Positions 8,881 through 18,239 are shown, counted from the stretch's first letter. The stretch: DNA of 35,075 bases from Burkholderiales bacterium RIFCSPHIGHO2_12_FULL_69_20 (GCA_001770815.1 MESD01000020.1:1961-37035); one strand, 5' to 3'. Translations and numbers: made by a program. Notes: generated by a model not told the origin, from the sequence alone.

Positions 8881-10581
8881 ATGCATCACCCCCGCAGTAG
8901 CCCGTGCGCCAGCGACCCCGCTTCATCGCGACCCCGGGTCGCGCTGGCCCTGGCGGTGGTGCTGTTCATCGTTCAGCAGCCCGCCCGGGCCCAGGGTGGC
9001 GGTGACGACTGGCCCTACGTGGTGGTGCGCGGCGACACGCTGATCGGCGTGACCGCCAGGTACCTGGCACCACCGCATGGCTGGCGCGACCTGCAACGCC
9101 ACAACCATGTCAAGCGGCCGCGCCGGCTGATGCCGGGGTCGACACTGCGCATCCCCGAGGCCTGGCTGGGGCGCACGGCCACGGTGGCCGAGGTGATGTT
9201 CCTGCAGGGTGATGCCACGGTGCGCAGCAACGCCCAGGCCGCGTGGGCGCCGCTGGGCGTGGGCAGCACCCTGGCCGCCGGCAGCCAGCTGCGCACTGGC
9301 GCCGATGCCTCGCTGACCTTGCGCTTTGCCGATGGATCGAGGCTGCTGGTGGTGCCCGGCACCGAACTGGCGATCGAGCAGTTGTTCAACCTGGGCCCGC
9401 GCGCACAGCCGCACATCCGCCTGCGGCTGGACCGCGGCAACGTCGATGCCCAGGTGCAGCCCTTGCCTGCACGGCCGCCGCGTTTTGAGATCCGCACACC
9501 GGCCCTCAACCTGGGCGTGCGCGGCACCGAGTTCCGCGCCCGGGTCGAGGCGGTGGGCGGCGCGTCGCGGGCCGAGGTGCTGAGCGGCCTGGTGGCCGCC
9601 GCTGGCGGTCGGGTCGAGCAGGCGCTGGCCACGGGCTTCGGCCTGCTGGCCCGCCCGGGCGAGCCGCCGGGGGCGCCGCGCCGGCTGATGGCCGCGCCGC
9701 AGTTGCAGGGGCTGCCGGCGCGCGTGGAGCGCCTGCCGCTGGCCCTGGCCTGGACCCCGTTGGACGGCGCCACTGCCTACCGGGCGCAGGTGTTTGCCGC
9801 CGATGACCAGGGCCTGCGGCTCGACCCGTTGCACCTGGACGGCCGTTTCGACGCGGCCCAGGCCAAGTGGGCCGATCTGCCTGACGGCCGCTACCTGCTG
9901 CGGGTGCGTGCGGTCGACGCGTTGGGGCTGGAGGGCGCCGATGCGCTGCAGGCGTTCACCGTCAAGGCCCGGCCCGAGCCACCCTTCACCCGCCAGCCAG
10001 CGGCCGGCGCGCAGGTGGTGGGCGAGCAGGCGCGCTTGGTCTGGGCCGCTTCGACCGCGGCCATGCGCTACCGGCTGCAGGTGGGCGGCAGCCCCGACTT
10101 TGTGGCGCCCCTGCTCGACCGCGCCGACCTGCGTGCGCCCGAGTTCACGCTGGCCCTGCCGCCGGGCGCCTACCACTGGCGGGTGGCCAGCATCGTGGGT
10201 GACAGCGACCAAGGCCCGTTCGGCGATGCGCAATCCTTCACCCAGAGAGGTCTGCCGACCAGCCCGGTGATGTCGCCGCCGCAGGTTCACGAAGGCGGCC
10301 TGTTGTTCCGCTGGCCGGCGCCGGCCGCGGGGCAGCGCGTGCAGTTCCAGTTTGCGGCCGATGCCGGGTTTGAACAGGTGCTGCTCGATCAGGTCACCAC
10401 GGCGGCCGAGGTCACCGTGCCGACGCCGGCACCGGGCCACTACCACCTGCGCGCGCGCACCATCGACGCCGACGGCGTGGTGGGCCCCTTCGGCGCCACG
10501 CAGCAGGTGCAAGTGCCCGAGCCGCCGCGCTCGTGGTGGCCGCTGCTGCTGCCGCTGGGTGCGGTGCTGCTGCTGCTGTGA
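8881..10581 (+). CDS. LysM-FecR-FN3-like envelope protein
   Basis: A 566-residue exported protein. A long n-region and a hydrophobic signal (VALALAVVLFIVQQPARAQ) end near residue 38. LysM-type peptidoglycan binding lies at about 44-91 (YVVVRGDTLIGVTARYL to STLRIP). A FecR domain covers about 105-205, with GVGSTLAAGSQLRTG, LRFADGSRLLVVPG and LGVRGTEFRA. Three FN3-like beta repeats follow, each ending near a YLLRVRA, YHWRVAS or YHLRART strand. The extreme C-terminus is a short hydrophobic tail (WWPLLLPLGAVLLLL). I used the ATG at 8881; a GTG at 8848 in frame is an alternative. The stop overlaps the start of the CHASE2 kinase (GTGA). FecR domains normally relay a periplasmic signal, so it probably works with that kinase. 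Confidence 0.85.
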   Translation: MHHPRSSPCASDPASSRPRVALALAVVLFIVQQPARAQGGGDDWPYVVVRGDTLIGVTARYLAPPHGWRDLQRHNHVKRPRRLMPGSTLRIPEAWLGRTATVAEVMFLQGDATVRSNAQAAWAPLGVGSTLAAGSQLRTGADASLTLRFADGSRLLVVPGTELAIEQLFNLGPRAQPHIRLRLDRGNVDAQVQPLPARPPRFEIRTPALNLGVRGTEFRARVEAVGGASRAEVLSGLVAAAGGRVEQALATGFGLLARPGEPPGAPRRLMAAPQLQGLPARVERLPLALAWTPLDGATAYRAQVFAADDQGLRLDPLHLDGRFDAAQAKWADLPDGRYLLRVRAVDALGLEGADALQAFTVKARPEPPFTRQPAAGAQVVGEQARLVWAASTAAMRYRLQVGGSPDFVAPLLDRADLRAPEFTLALPPGAYHWRVASIVGDSDQGPFGDAQSFTQRGLPTSPVMSPPQVHEGGLLFRWPAPAAGQRVQFQFAADAGFEQVLLDQVTTAAEVTVPTPAPGHYHLRARTIDADGVVGPFGATQQVQVPEPPRSWWPLLLPLGAVLLLL

Positions 10582-13031
10582 CGGCGGCTGATCGATCCAC
10601 CGGCCCAGCCGGCGCGGGCCCGGCCGCGGGGGCTCGGCGCCTGGCCTGGCTGCCCGTGGCCGCGCTGGCGCTGGGCCTGTTGTTCTCGCTGACGCCGCTG
10701 CGTGATGGCTTGTCGACCGCGCTGGGCGATGCCAGCCGGCGCTGGACGGCCCGCCCGGCGCACTATGACGGCGTGGTGGTGGTCGACGTCGACGATGCCG
10801 CGCTGCGCCAGCTTGAGCCGCGCCTGGGCAACTGGCCGTATCGCCGCGACACCTGGGCCTTGGTGATCGACTACCTGCGCGAGGCCGGTGCCCGGTTGAT
10901 CGTCTTCGACATCGTCTTCAGCGGCGCCCGCGACGGCGACGATGCGCTGGTCCGCGCGATCGCCCGGCGTGCCGACACGGTGCTGGCCACATCCGCACGG
11001 TCGCTGGCCGCGGGCATCGATGGCGAGCCGCCCGATGCGGCGTTCGACCGGCTGACCTGGCCCCTCGCGCCCACGATGCCGACCACGGCCTGGCCGGCGC
11101 TGAACCTGCCGCACGCCCGGCTGCTGGACGCACTGCAGCCGCGTGGTGCGCTGGGTGTGATCAGCGTGCCGCTGGACGACGACGGCACGTTGCGCCGCTT
11201 GCCGCTGCTGCACAGCGTGCAAGGCCGGGTGCTGCCGTCGCTGCCGCTGGCCGCCCTGTGGCGTGTGCGGCTCGATCCCGCCGCAGCCGCCGACCCCGTG
11301 GCCTGGGCTGCTCGCTGGCCGCAGGACGCGCAGGGCCGCGTGCTGCCGCTGCTGCCCGCCAACGCCGACGCGGTGCCCGCACTGGCCTTCCACACGCTGG
11401 TGGCCGACGCGCTGGGGCAGACCGATGGCCAGGCCGCGCGCGCGGCGGTGGCGGGCCGCACGGTGTTCATCGGCAGCAGCGCCTTCCAGGGCGACGCGGC
11501 AATGACGGTGCTGGGCCAGCGGCCGGGCATCGTCCTGCTGGCGCAGGCCCACGGCGCGCTGGCCCGCGGTGACGTGCTGCAGACGCTGGGGGCGCTACCG
11601 CAGGCGCTGCTGCTGGCCCTGGCGCTGGTGCCGGCCCTGCTGACCTGGCGCCGCGGGCGGCCCAGCATCCCGGGCGATCTGGGCAGTGCAGCGGCAGTGG
11701 CGCTGGCGCTGGCGGCGATCGGCGCGAGCGCGCTGATCGCCTTGCGCCGGCAGGCCGATCTGGTGCCGGCGCTGGCCGTGCTGGGCTTCGGGCTGCTGCT
11801 CAGCGTGATGCTGGGCCAGCGCTGGATGGCGCTGGCCAACCGCCGCCTGGCCGAGGAACGGGCGGCCGCACAGGCCGCCAGCCAGGCCAAGGGCGTGCTG
11901 GTCTCGGCGCTCAGCCACGAGTTGCGCACGCCGATGAACGCGATGCTGGGTTTTGCGCAACTGCTCGAGACCGATGTGCGGTCGCCGCTGGCGCCGCACC
12001 AACTGGCGCGGGTCCAGGAGATCCGCCGCGGTGGCCAGCACCTGCTCGACCTCGTCAACGACCTGCTCGACCAGGCCGCCGTGGAGGCCGGCAAGCTGCG
12101 CATCGACCTGCAGTCGGTGCCGGTGGCCGAGGTGGTGGACGAGTGCCTGCTGCTGCTGCGCCCGCTGGCCGATCAGCGCGGCATCACGCTGGTGCACAAG
12201 CCCAGCAGCGGTGACGATCTGCACCTGCGGGCCGACCGCCGCCGCCTCAAGCAGGTGCTGCTGAACCTGCTGTCGAACGCGATCAAGTACAACCAGCCTG
12301 AAGGCCGGGTGCAGGTGGTGATCTCGGCCGACGGCGCGCAGGTGCGCGTCGACATCAGCGACACCGGACCGGGCATCAGCGCGGCCGACCAGCAGCGGCT
12401 GTTCCAGCGCTTCGATCGGCTGGAGGCCGACGGCCATGCGGCGATCGAGGGCAGCGGCCTGGGCTTGGCCTTGTGCAAGCAGCTGGTGGGCCTGATGCAG
12501 GGCCAGAGCGGCGTGCTGAGTCAGCCCGGCGTCGGCAGCATTTTCTGGATCCGCCTGCCGCGTGCCGAGGTTGCCGACGCCGCCATCGTCCCCGCCATCG
12601 GCGCGCCCCTCGCGTCGGCCATCGCATCGGCCATCGTGCCGGCGCAGGCGCATGTGCTCTACATCGACGACGACCCGGTCAACGTGCTGCTGATGGAGGC
12701 GCTGCTGGCGGCCCATTGGCCCGCGCGTTTCACTGCGGCGGCCTCGGGCCGGTCCGGCCTGGCCACCGCGCTGGGCGAGCGGCCCGACGTGATCCTGCTG
12801 GACATTCATATGCCCGACATGGATGGCTTCGAGGTGCTGCGCCAGTTGCGTGCCGCGCCGTCCACGTGTGCCACGCCGGTGATCGGCGTCAGTGGCGCGG
12901 CCTTCGACGATGACATCGAGGCCGGCTTGCGGGCCGGCTTCGACGCCTACCTGACCAAGCCGCTGGCCGTTGAGCCGCTGCTGGCGGCGCTGAACGCGGT
13001 GCTGGGCAGCGGGCGGGCGCCGCGCGGATAG
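10578..13031 (+). CDS. CHASE2-domain hybrid histidine kinase with C-terminal receiver
   Basis: An 817-residue membrane kinase. After an N-terminal TM helix (LPVAALALGLLFSL) comes a large extracytoplasmic CHASE2 domain (about 35-330: VVVVDVDDAALRQLEP, RDTWALVIDYLREAGARLIVFDIVFSG, TVFIGSSAFQGD). A cluster of TM helices follows at about 340-415. HisKA has H447 in ALSHELRTPMNAMLGFAQLLE, and HATPase has LLSNAIKYN, DTGPGIS and GSGLGLALCKQL. A receiver domain (about 690-810) has DDDP and D742 in VILLDIHMPDMDG. I chose the GTG at 10578 because it forms a GTGA overlap with the FecR-like gene; the extension upstream is alanine-rich low complexity. FecR-like proteins are known neighbours of CHASE2 enzymes. 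Confidence 0.9.
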   Translation: MTAADRSTGPAGAGPAAGARRLAWLPVAALALGLLFSLTPLRDGLSTALGDASRRWTARPAHYDGVVVVDVDDAALRQLEPRLGNWPYRRDTWALVIDYLREAGARLIVFDIVFSGARDGDDALVRAIARRADTVLATSARSLAAGIDGEPPDAAFDRLTWPLAPTMPTTAWPALNLPHARLLDALQPRGALGVISVPLDDDGTLRRLPLLHSVQGRVLPSLPLAALWRVRLDPAAAADPVAWAARWPQDAQGRVLPLLPANADAVPALAFHTLVADALGQTDGQAARAAVAGRTVFIGSSAFQGDAAMTVLGQRPGIVLLAQAHGALARGDVLQTLGALPQALLLALALVPALLTWRRGRPSIPGDLGSAAAVALALAAIGASALIALRRQADLVPALAVLGFGLLLSVMLGQRWMALANRRLAEERAAAQAASQAKGVLVSALSHELRTPMNAMLGFAQLLETDVRSPLAPHQLARVQEIRRGGQHLLDLVNDLLDQAAVEAGKLRIDLQSVPVAEVVDECLLLLRPLADQRGITLVHKPSSGDDLHLRADRRRLKQVLLNLLSNAIKYNQPEGRVQVVISADGAQVRVDISDTGPGISAADQQRLFQRFDRLEADGHAAIEGSGLGLALCKQLVGLMQGQSGVLSQPGVGSIFWIRLPRAEVADAAIVPAIGAPLASAIASAIVPAQAHVLYIDDDPVNVLLMEALLAAHWPARFTAAASGRSGLATALGERPDVILLDIHMPDMDGFEVLRQLRAAPSTCATPVIGVSGAAFDDDIEAGLRAGFDAYLTKPLAVEPLLAALNAVLGSGRAPRG

Positions 13032-13069
13032 GGGCTGTTTGCGCGCGGGCCGCGGGCAGGGCGGTTGGT

Positions 13070-13510
13070 TCAGCCCAGCGCGTCGTTCACGCGCTCGTGG
13101 AACTCGGCCAGATCGACGGCGGTGTTGACCTCGCGCGGCAAGGCCTCGCGCACCGAGAACACGCCCAGGATCTTGCCGCCCTCGGCCACCACCGGCAGGT
13201 GCCGGAAGCCGCGCTCGATCATGATCAGCACCGCATCGGACACCCGCATCTCGGGTGGCACGCAGCGCGGGTGCGGCGTCATCACCTTGGAGACGGGCGT
13301 GCCGGTGGGGTCAAGTGCCTTGGCCATCACCCGGGTCATCAGGTCACGCTCGGTCAGGATGCCCAGCAACGTGGTGTGGCTGTCGATGATCAGCACGCTG
13401 CCGCAGCCCGCGCGGGTCATCACGCAGGCGGCCTCGTGCACCGTGGCGTCGGGCCCCAGGCTGATGACATGCCGGTGCGACATGGCCTGGAAGATGGTGC
13501 GTTCTGACAT
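13070..13510 (-). CDS. Tandem CBS-domain protein at the end of the kor operon
   Basis: A 146-residue soluble protein consisting of two CBS motifs. The first covers about 8-65 (VHEAACVMTRAGCGSVLIID, LLGILTERDLMTRVMA). The second covers about 73-130 (PVSKVMTPHPRCVPPEMRVSDAVLIMIERGFRHLPVV, ILGVFSVREAL). Such pairs usually bind adenine nucleotides (ATP, AMP, NAD or SAM) and sense energy state. Its ATG has a good ribosome binding site (gaaggag) and lies 39 bp after the KorB stop on the same strand, so it is probably cotranscribed with the 2-oxoacid:ferredoxin oxidoreductase and may gate it. There is no DNA-binding or enzymatic domain. The ligand cannot be told from sequence. Confidence 0.88.
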   Translation of the reverse strand: MSERTIFQAMSHRHVISLGPDATVHEAACVMTRAGCGSVLIIDSHTTLLGILTERDLMTRVMAKALDPTGTPVSKVMTPHPRCVPPEMRVSDAVLIMIERGFRHLPVVAEGGKILGVFSVREALPREVNTAVDLAEFHERVNDALG

Positions 13511-13549
13511 GGCGAGGCTCCTTCGCAGGGTGCACGGGGGATGGATCGG

Positions 13550-14605
13550 TCAGCGCAGCGAGGCGTTGATCTTGTCGAGCACGCTGGTGCCGGGGCACAG
13601 CTGCCGCTCGCGCAGGCTGTTCAGCGGATCGGCGCAGGTGTTCAGCGAGGTGTGCAGGTCGGTGGCCAGGGTGTCGAGGTACAGCAGCCCGGTCACCACC
13701 TCGCCGCGCGCGGCATGCTGCTGCATGTAGCTCATCGCGGCCCAGCGGTCGGTGGGATCGTAGTCGGCGTGCAGCTTGCGCAGGCGCAGCAGGGTGCCGT
13801 CGTGCTGCGGCACCTCGATGGTCGCGCCGGGGCCGTACATGGCGGTGATCTCCTGGCCCGGCGTCATGAAGTCGATGCGGCTCACCGCCTCGTTGTGCTG
13901 GCGCACGTAGTCGTAGCTCTTGGTGCTGCCACTGTGGTTGTTGAAGGTGACGCAGGGGCTGATCACGTCGATGAAGGCCGCGCCGCCGTGCGTCATGGCG
14001 CCCTTGATCAGCGGCACCAGCTGCTCCTTGTCGCCCGAGAAGCTGCGGGCCACGTAGGTGGCGCCCAGCTGCAGCGCGATGCCCACCAGATCGACCGGCG
14101 AGTCGCTGTTGATCACGCCCTTCTTGCTCTTGGAGCCGCGGTCGGCGGTGGCCGAGAACTGGCCCTTGGTGAGGCCGTAGACGCCGTTGTTCTCGACGAT
14201 GTAGGCCATCCGCACCCCGCGCCGCATGGCGTTGGCAAACTGGCCCAGGCCGATGGAGGCGGAGTCGCCGTCACCCGAGACGCCGAGGTACAGCAACTCG
14301 CGGTTGGCCAGGTTGGCGCCGGTGGCCACCGAGGGCATGCGCCCGTGCACCGTGTTGAAGCCGTGGCTGGCGCCCAGGAAGTAGTCGGGCGTCTTGCTGC
14401 TGCAGCCGATGCCCGAGAGCTTGGCCACGCGGTGCGGCTCGATGTCGAGCTCCCAGCAGGCCTGGATGATGGCCGCCGAGATGCTGTCGTGCCCGCAACC
14501 GGCGCACAGCGTGGAGATGCGGCCCTCGTAATCGCGCCGGGTGTAGCCCACCTTGTTGGGCTGCAGGGTGGGATGGTGCAGGCGGGGTTTGGCGATGAAG
14601 GTCAT
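13550..14605 (-). CDS. korB: 2-oxoacid:ferredoxin oxidoreductase, beta subunit (KorB-like)
   Basis: A 351-residue thiamine-diphosphate subunit. The N-terminus holds the [4Fe-4S] cysteines C34 and C37 (LCAGCGHDS) and C68 (GIGCSSK), with another in DVISPCVTFNNH. The ThDP-binding motif is GDGDSASIGLGQFANAMRRG ending in NNGVYG. These features match KorB of 2-oxoglutarate:ferredoxin oxidoreductase, which decarboxylates a 2-oxoacid to acyl-CoA and reduces ferredoxin. The ATG at 14605 overlaps the KorA stop (ATGA) and has aggag upstream; reading further upstream in the same frame only runs antisense-like through korA. Substrate could be 2-oxoglutarate, pyruvate or another oxoacid; 2-oxoglutarate is favoured by the subunit sizes. 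Confidence 0.88.
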   Translation of the reverse strand: MTFIAKPRLHHPTLQPNKVGYTRRDYEGRISTLCAGCGHDSISAAIIQACWELDIEPHRVAKLSGIGCSSKTPDYFLGASHGFNTVHGRMPSVATGANLANRELLYLGVSGDGDSASIGLGQFANAMRRGVRMAYIVENNGVYGLTKGQFSATADRGSKSKKGVINSDSPVDLVGIALQLGATYVARSFSGDKEQLVPLIKGAMTHGGAAFIDVISPCVTFNNHSGSTKSYDYVRQHNEAVSRIDFMTPGQEITAMYGPGATIEVPQHDGTLLRLRKLHADYDPTDRWAAMSYMQQHAARGEVVTGLLYLDTLATDLHTSLNTCADPLNSLRERQLCPGTSVLDKINASLR

Positions 14606-16422
14606 GCGGTCTCCTGGATCGAGACGAGGCTCTTGCGGATGGCGCCGGCGATGAAGCGGGCGGTGATCGGCGTGCCGTCGTAATGCAAGACGCGTACCAG
14701 TCGGGCCGGGTCGATCTGCAGCTCGTTGACCAGCAACTGGTGCATCTGCGCGTCGCGGTTCTGCTCGACCACGAACACCCGGTCGTGCGCGGCGATGAAG
14801 TCGGCCACCGAGGTCGGGAACGGGAAGGCGCGCAGCCGCATCGCGTCGAGGTGCACGCCGTCGACGTCGAGCACGTCGAGTGCTTCGCGCATGGCCGGGC
14901 TGGTCGAGCCGAAGTAGAGCACTCCCAGCCGCGAGGGCTGCTGCGCCGCGCGCAGCACCGGCTGCGGCACCAGGGTGGCCGCGGTGGCGAACTTCTTCAG
15001 CAGCCGCTCCATGTTGTAGATGTAGTCGGGCCCGCGCTCGGAGTACTGCGCATACGGGTTGCGCGTGGTGCCGCGGGTGAAGAACGCGCCCTTGCTGGGG
15101 TGGGTGCCGGGCAGCGTGCGCCAGGGGATGCCGTCGCCGTCCACGTCCTTGTAGCGACCGAAGTCCTTGCCGGCTTCCAGCTCGGCGGCGGTCATCACCT
15201 TGCCGCGGTCGTAGCGGCGGGCGTCGTCCCAGACGAAGGGCTTGGACAGGCGCTGGTTCATGCCGATGTCGAGGTCGGTCATCACGAAGATCGGCGTCTG
15301 CAGCCGGTCGGCCAGGTCGAGCGCGGCGGCGGCCTGCTCGAAGCACTCGTGCGGATCCTGCGGGAACAGCATCACATGCTTGGTATCGCCGTGCGAGGCG
15401 TAGGCGCAGGCGATCAGGTCGGACTGCTGGGTGCGCGTGGGCATGCCGGTGGACGGCCCGCCGCGCTGCACGTTGATGATGGTGCAGGGGATCTCGGCAA
15501 AGTAGGCCAGGCCGATGAACTCGGTCATCAGTGACACGCCCGGGCCCGAGGTGGCGGTGAAGGCGCGCGCGCCGTTCCAGCCGGCGCCCACCACCATGCC
15601 GATCGAGGCCAGTTCGTCCTCGGCCTGCACGATGGCGAAGCGGTGCGTGCCGGTGGCGGGGTCGATGCGGTACTTCTCGCAGTATTTCTGGAAGGCCTCG
15701 GGCACCGACGACGAGGGCGTGATCGGGTACCAGGCCGCCACCGTGGCGCCGCCGTAGATGCAGCCCAGCGCCGCGGCGCTGTTGCCGTCGGTGAAGATCT
15801 GGTCGCCCACCTTGTCGGCGCGTTGCACGCGGATGCCCAGCGGCCATTGCAGTTGCGACATCGCGTGGTCGCGGCCCAGGCGCAGCGCCTGCAGGTTGGC
15901 GTCGAGCAGGCGCTCCTTGCCACGGTACTGCTCGGCAAACAGCTTCTCGAACACGCCGGGGTCCATGTCGAGCAGCACCGACAGCACGCCCACGTAGATG
16001 ATGTTCTTGAACAGCTGGCGCTGGCGCGGGTCTTCGTAGGCGTTGTTGGCGATCTCGGTCAGCGGCACCGGGATCACGTGCACGTCGTCGCGCAGGGCCG
16101 ACGGTGGCATCGGGCGGGTGCTGTCGTAGAGCAGGTAGCCGCCGGGCTCGATCTCGGCCAGGTCGGCGCCCCAGGTCTGCGGGTTCATCGCCACCATCAT
16201 GTCCACGCCGCCGCGCCGGCCGTGGTAGCCGGCCTCGCAGACGCGGGCCTCGTACCAGGTGGGCAGGCCCTGGATGTTGCTGGGGAAGATGTTGCGCGGG
16301 CTGACCGGCACGCCCATGCGCATCACCGCCTTGGCGAACAACTCGTTGGCCGAGGCCGATCCCGAGCCGTTGACGTTGGCGAACTTGATGACGAAATCGT
16401 TGACCGCTTCGATGCGCTTCAT
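14602..16422 (-). CDS. korA: 2-oxoacid:ferredoxin oxidoreductase, fused gamma-alpha subunit (KorA-like)
   Basis: A 606-residue subunit in which the gamma domain (about 1-190: FVIKFANVNGSGSASANELFAKAV, then PVPLTEIANNAY) is fused in front of the alpha/pyrimidine-binding domain (about 215-560: AALGCIYGGATVAAWYPITPSSS, FTATSGPGVSLMTEFIGLAYFAEIP, QRGGPSTGMPTRTQQSDL). This is the two-subunit (KorAB) architecture known from anaerobic aromatic degraders and reductive-TCA organisms. The ATG at 16422 follows aaggag by about 6 bp and overlaps the stop of the upstream flavoprotein gene (ATGA). No ferredoxin domain is present in KorA itself; electron transfer probably leaves through KorB to a ferredoxin or to the adjoining flavoprotein. 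Confidence 0.9.
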   Translation of the reverse strand: MKRIEAVNDFVIKFANVNGSGSASANELFAKAVMRMGVPVSPRNIFPSNIQGLPTWYEARVCEAGYHGRRGGVDMMVAMNPQTWGADLAEIEPGGYLLYDSTRPMPPSALRDDVHVIPVPLTEIANNAYEDPRQRQLFKNIIYVGVLSVLLDMDPGVFEKLFAEQYRGKERLLDANLQALRLGRDHAMSQLQWPLGIRVQRADKVGDQIFTDGNSAAALGCIYGGATVAAWYPITPSSSVPEAFQKYCEKYRIDPATGTHRFAIVQAEDELASIGMVVGAGWNGARAFTATSGPGVSLMTEFIGLAYFAEIPCTIINVQRGGPSTGMPTRTQQSDLIACAYASHGDTKHVMLFPQDPHECFEQAAAALDLADRLQTPIFVMTDLDIGMNQRLSKPFVWDDARRYDRGKVMTAAELEAGKDFGRYKDVDGDGIPWRTLPGTHPSKGAFFTRGTTRNPYAQYSERGPDYIYNMERLLKKFATAATLVPQPVLRAAQQPSRLGVLYFGSTSPAMREALDVLDVDGVHLDAMRLRAFPFPTSVADFIAAHDRVFVVEQNRDAQMHQLLVNELQIDPARLVRVLHYDGTPITARFIAGAIRKSLVSIQETA

Positions 16423-18239
16423 GCGAACTCCTTGTCACGGCAGCGCTGGCCGGCTTGCGTGGTGTTGAGCAGGAACTTCTGCATGTCCCAGGCGCCGGTG
16501 GGGCAGCGCTCGGCGCACAGGCCGCAGTGCAGGCAGACGTCCTCGTCCTTGACCATCGCGCGCCCGCTCTTGAGCTCGGTCGACACGTACAGGTCTTGCG
16601 TGGTGTTGGTGGCGGGGGCTTTCAGCCGCCCGCGCACCTCGGCCTCGTCGGCCTCGTGGCCCACCGGGGTGAAGGTGATGCAGTCCATCGGGCAGATGTC
16701 GACGCAGGCATCGCACTCGATGCAGGTGTCGCGGTTGAAGACCGTCTGCACGTCGCAGTTCAGGCAGCGCTCGGCCTCCTTGAAGGCGGTGGCGGCGTCG
16801 AAGCCCAGTTCCACCTCGACGCGGATGCTGGCCAGCGCCTTCTCGGCCGCGGCCCAGGGCACCTTGGAGCGCACGTCTTCCGACACGTCGTTGTGATAAC
16901 TCCACTCGTGGATGCCCATCTTCTGCGACATCAGGTGGGTCATCGGCGGCGGCCGGCGCGCCGGGTCTTCACCGTTGACGAAGCGGTCGATCGACACCGC
17001 CGCCTCGTGGCCATGCGCCACCGCGGTGATGATGTTCTTGGGGCCGTAGGCCGCATCGCCGCCGAAGAACACCCGCGGCACGGTCGCCTGGAAAGTGTCG
17101 GTCTTGAGCACCGGCAGGCCCCAGCGGTCGAACTCGATGCCACTGTCGGCCTCGATCCACGGGAAGGCGTTTTCCTGGCCCACCGCCACCAGCACGGTGT
17201 CGCAGGGCACGAAGACATCCGGCGCGCCGGTGGGCACCAGGTTGCGCCGGCCCTTGGCGTCGTACTGCGCCTCGACGATCTGAAAGGTCATGCCGATGAG
17301 GCGGCCGCCCTCGTGATCGAAGTGCTTGGGCACGTGGAAGTTGAGGATGGGGATGCCTTCATGCAGCGCGTCTTCCTTCTCCCAGGGCGAGGCCTTCATC
17401 TCGTCGAAGCCGCTGCGCACGATGACCTTGACGTCCTGGCCACCCAGGCGCCGGGCCGAGCGGCAGCAGTCCATCGCGGTGTTGCCACCGCCGAGCACGA
17501 TGACGCGCTGACCCACGCTGCTGATGTGGCCGAACGACACCGAGGCCAGCCAGTCGATGCCGATGTGGATTTGCGCGGCGGCCTCCTGCCGGCCGGGCAG
17601 GTCGAGGTCACGCCCACGCGGTGCGCCGCAACCCACGAACACCGCATCGAAGCCCTGGTCCAGCAGCGCGTTCATCGACTCGATGCGCTGGCCGCTCTTG
17701 AACCTGACGCCCAGGTCGAGGATGTAGCCGGTCTCTTCGTCGATCACCTCCTCGGGCAGGCGAAAGCGCGGGATCTGGGTGCGGATGAAGCCGCCGGCCT
17801 TGGCCTCGCCGTCGAACACGGTGACCTCGTAGCCCAGCGGGGCCAGGTCGCGGGCGACCGTCAACGACGAAGGCCCGGCACCGATGCAGGCCACCCGCTT
17901 GCCGTTGAACGGTGCGATGGCGGGCATGCGCGACCTGACGTCGTCCTTGTAGTCGGCCGCCACACGCTTGAGCCGGCAGATGGCCACCGGTTCAGGCGTG
18001 CTGCCGTTGTTCTCTTCGACCCGGCTGCGGCGGCAGGCGGGCTCGCAGGGCCGGTCGCAGGTGCGGCCCAGCACCCCGGGAAACACGTTGGACACCCAGT
18101 TGATCATGTAGGCATCGCTGTAGCGGCCTTGCCCGATCAGGCGGATGTACTCCGGCACGGGGGTGTGGGCCGGACAGGCCCACTGGCAGTCCACGACCTT
18201 GTGGAAGTAGGCCGCGCCGGCGGCATGGGTGAGTTGCAC
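16419..18239 (-). CDS. GltD-like FAD/NAD(P) oxidoreductase with two C-terminal [4Fe-4S] sites (KorC-type partner)
   Basis: A 606-residue flavoprotein. The N-terminus has the cysteine-rich Fe-S region of glutamate synthase small subunits (C18, C22, C61, C65, C69). The first Rossmann motif is IGAGPSS at 119-125 (FAD), and the second, VLGGGNTAMD near 246-255, would bind NAD(P)H. C-terminal ferredoxin clusters are CIECDACVDICP near 501 and CLHCGLCAERCP near 566. No large glutamate synthase subunit is nearby, so it is not GltD. Being first in the kor operon with an ATGA overlap, it probably links NAD(P)H and ferredoxin to KorAB. The start is GTG at 18239, chosen for the aaggaga site 7 bp upstream and the conserved N-terminus. 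Confidence 0.85.
   Translation of the reverse strand: MQLTHAAGAAYFHKVVDCQWACPAHTPVPEYIRLIGQGRYSDAYMINWVSNVFPGVLGRTCDRPCEPACRRSRVEENNGSTPEPVAICRLKRVAADYKDDVRSRMPAIAPFNGKRVACIGAGPSSLTVARDLAPLGYEVTVFDGEAKAGGFIRTQIPRFRLPEEVIDEETGYILDLGVRFKSGQRIESMNALLDQGFDAVFVGCGAPRGRDLDLPGRQEAAAQIHIGIDWLASVSFGHISSVGQRVIVLGGGNTAMDCCRSARRLGGQDVKVIVRSGFDEMKASPWEKEDALHEGIPILNFHVPKHFDHEGGRLIGMTFQIVEAQYDAKGRRNLVPTGAPDVFVPCDTVLVAVGQENAFPWIEADSGIEFDRWGLPVLKTDTFQATVPRVFFGGDAAYGPKNIITAVAHGHEAAVSIDRFVNGEDPARRPPPMTHLMSQKMGIHEWSYHNDVSEDVRSKVPWAAAEKALASIRVEVELGFDAATAFKEAERCLNCDVQTVFNRDTCIECDACVDICPMDCITFTPVGHEADEAEVRGRLKAPATNTTQDLYVSTELKSGRAMVKDEDVCLHCGLCAERCPTGAWDMQKFLLNTTQAGQRCRDKEFA

Noticed and set aside
14606-16438. Reading korB as a much longer protein extending upstream.
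   Set aside because: The extension is an out-of-frame reading of korA; the ATG at 14605 with ATGA overlap and ribosome binding site gives the normal KorB length.
16419-18239. Glutamate synthase small subunit (GltD).
   Set aside because: No large subunit is nearby, and it has extra C-terminal ferredoxin clusters and overlaps korA; it is a Kor-linked flavoprotein instead.
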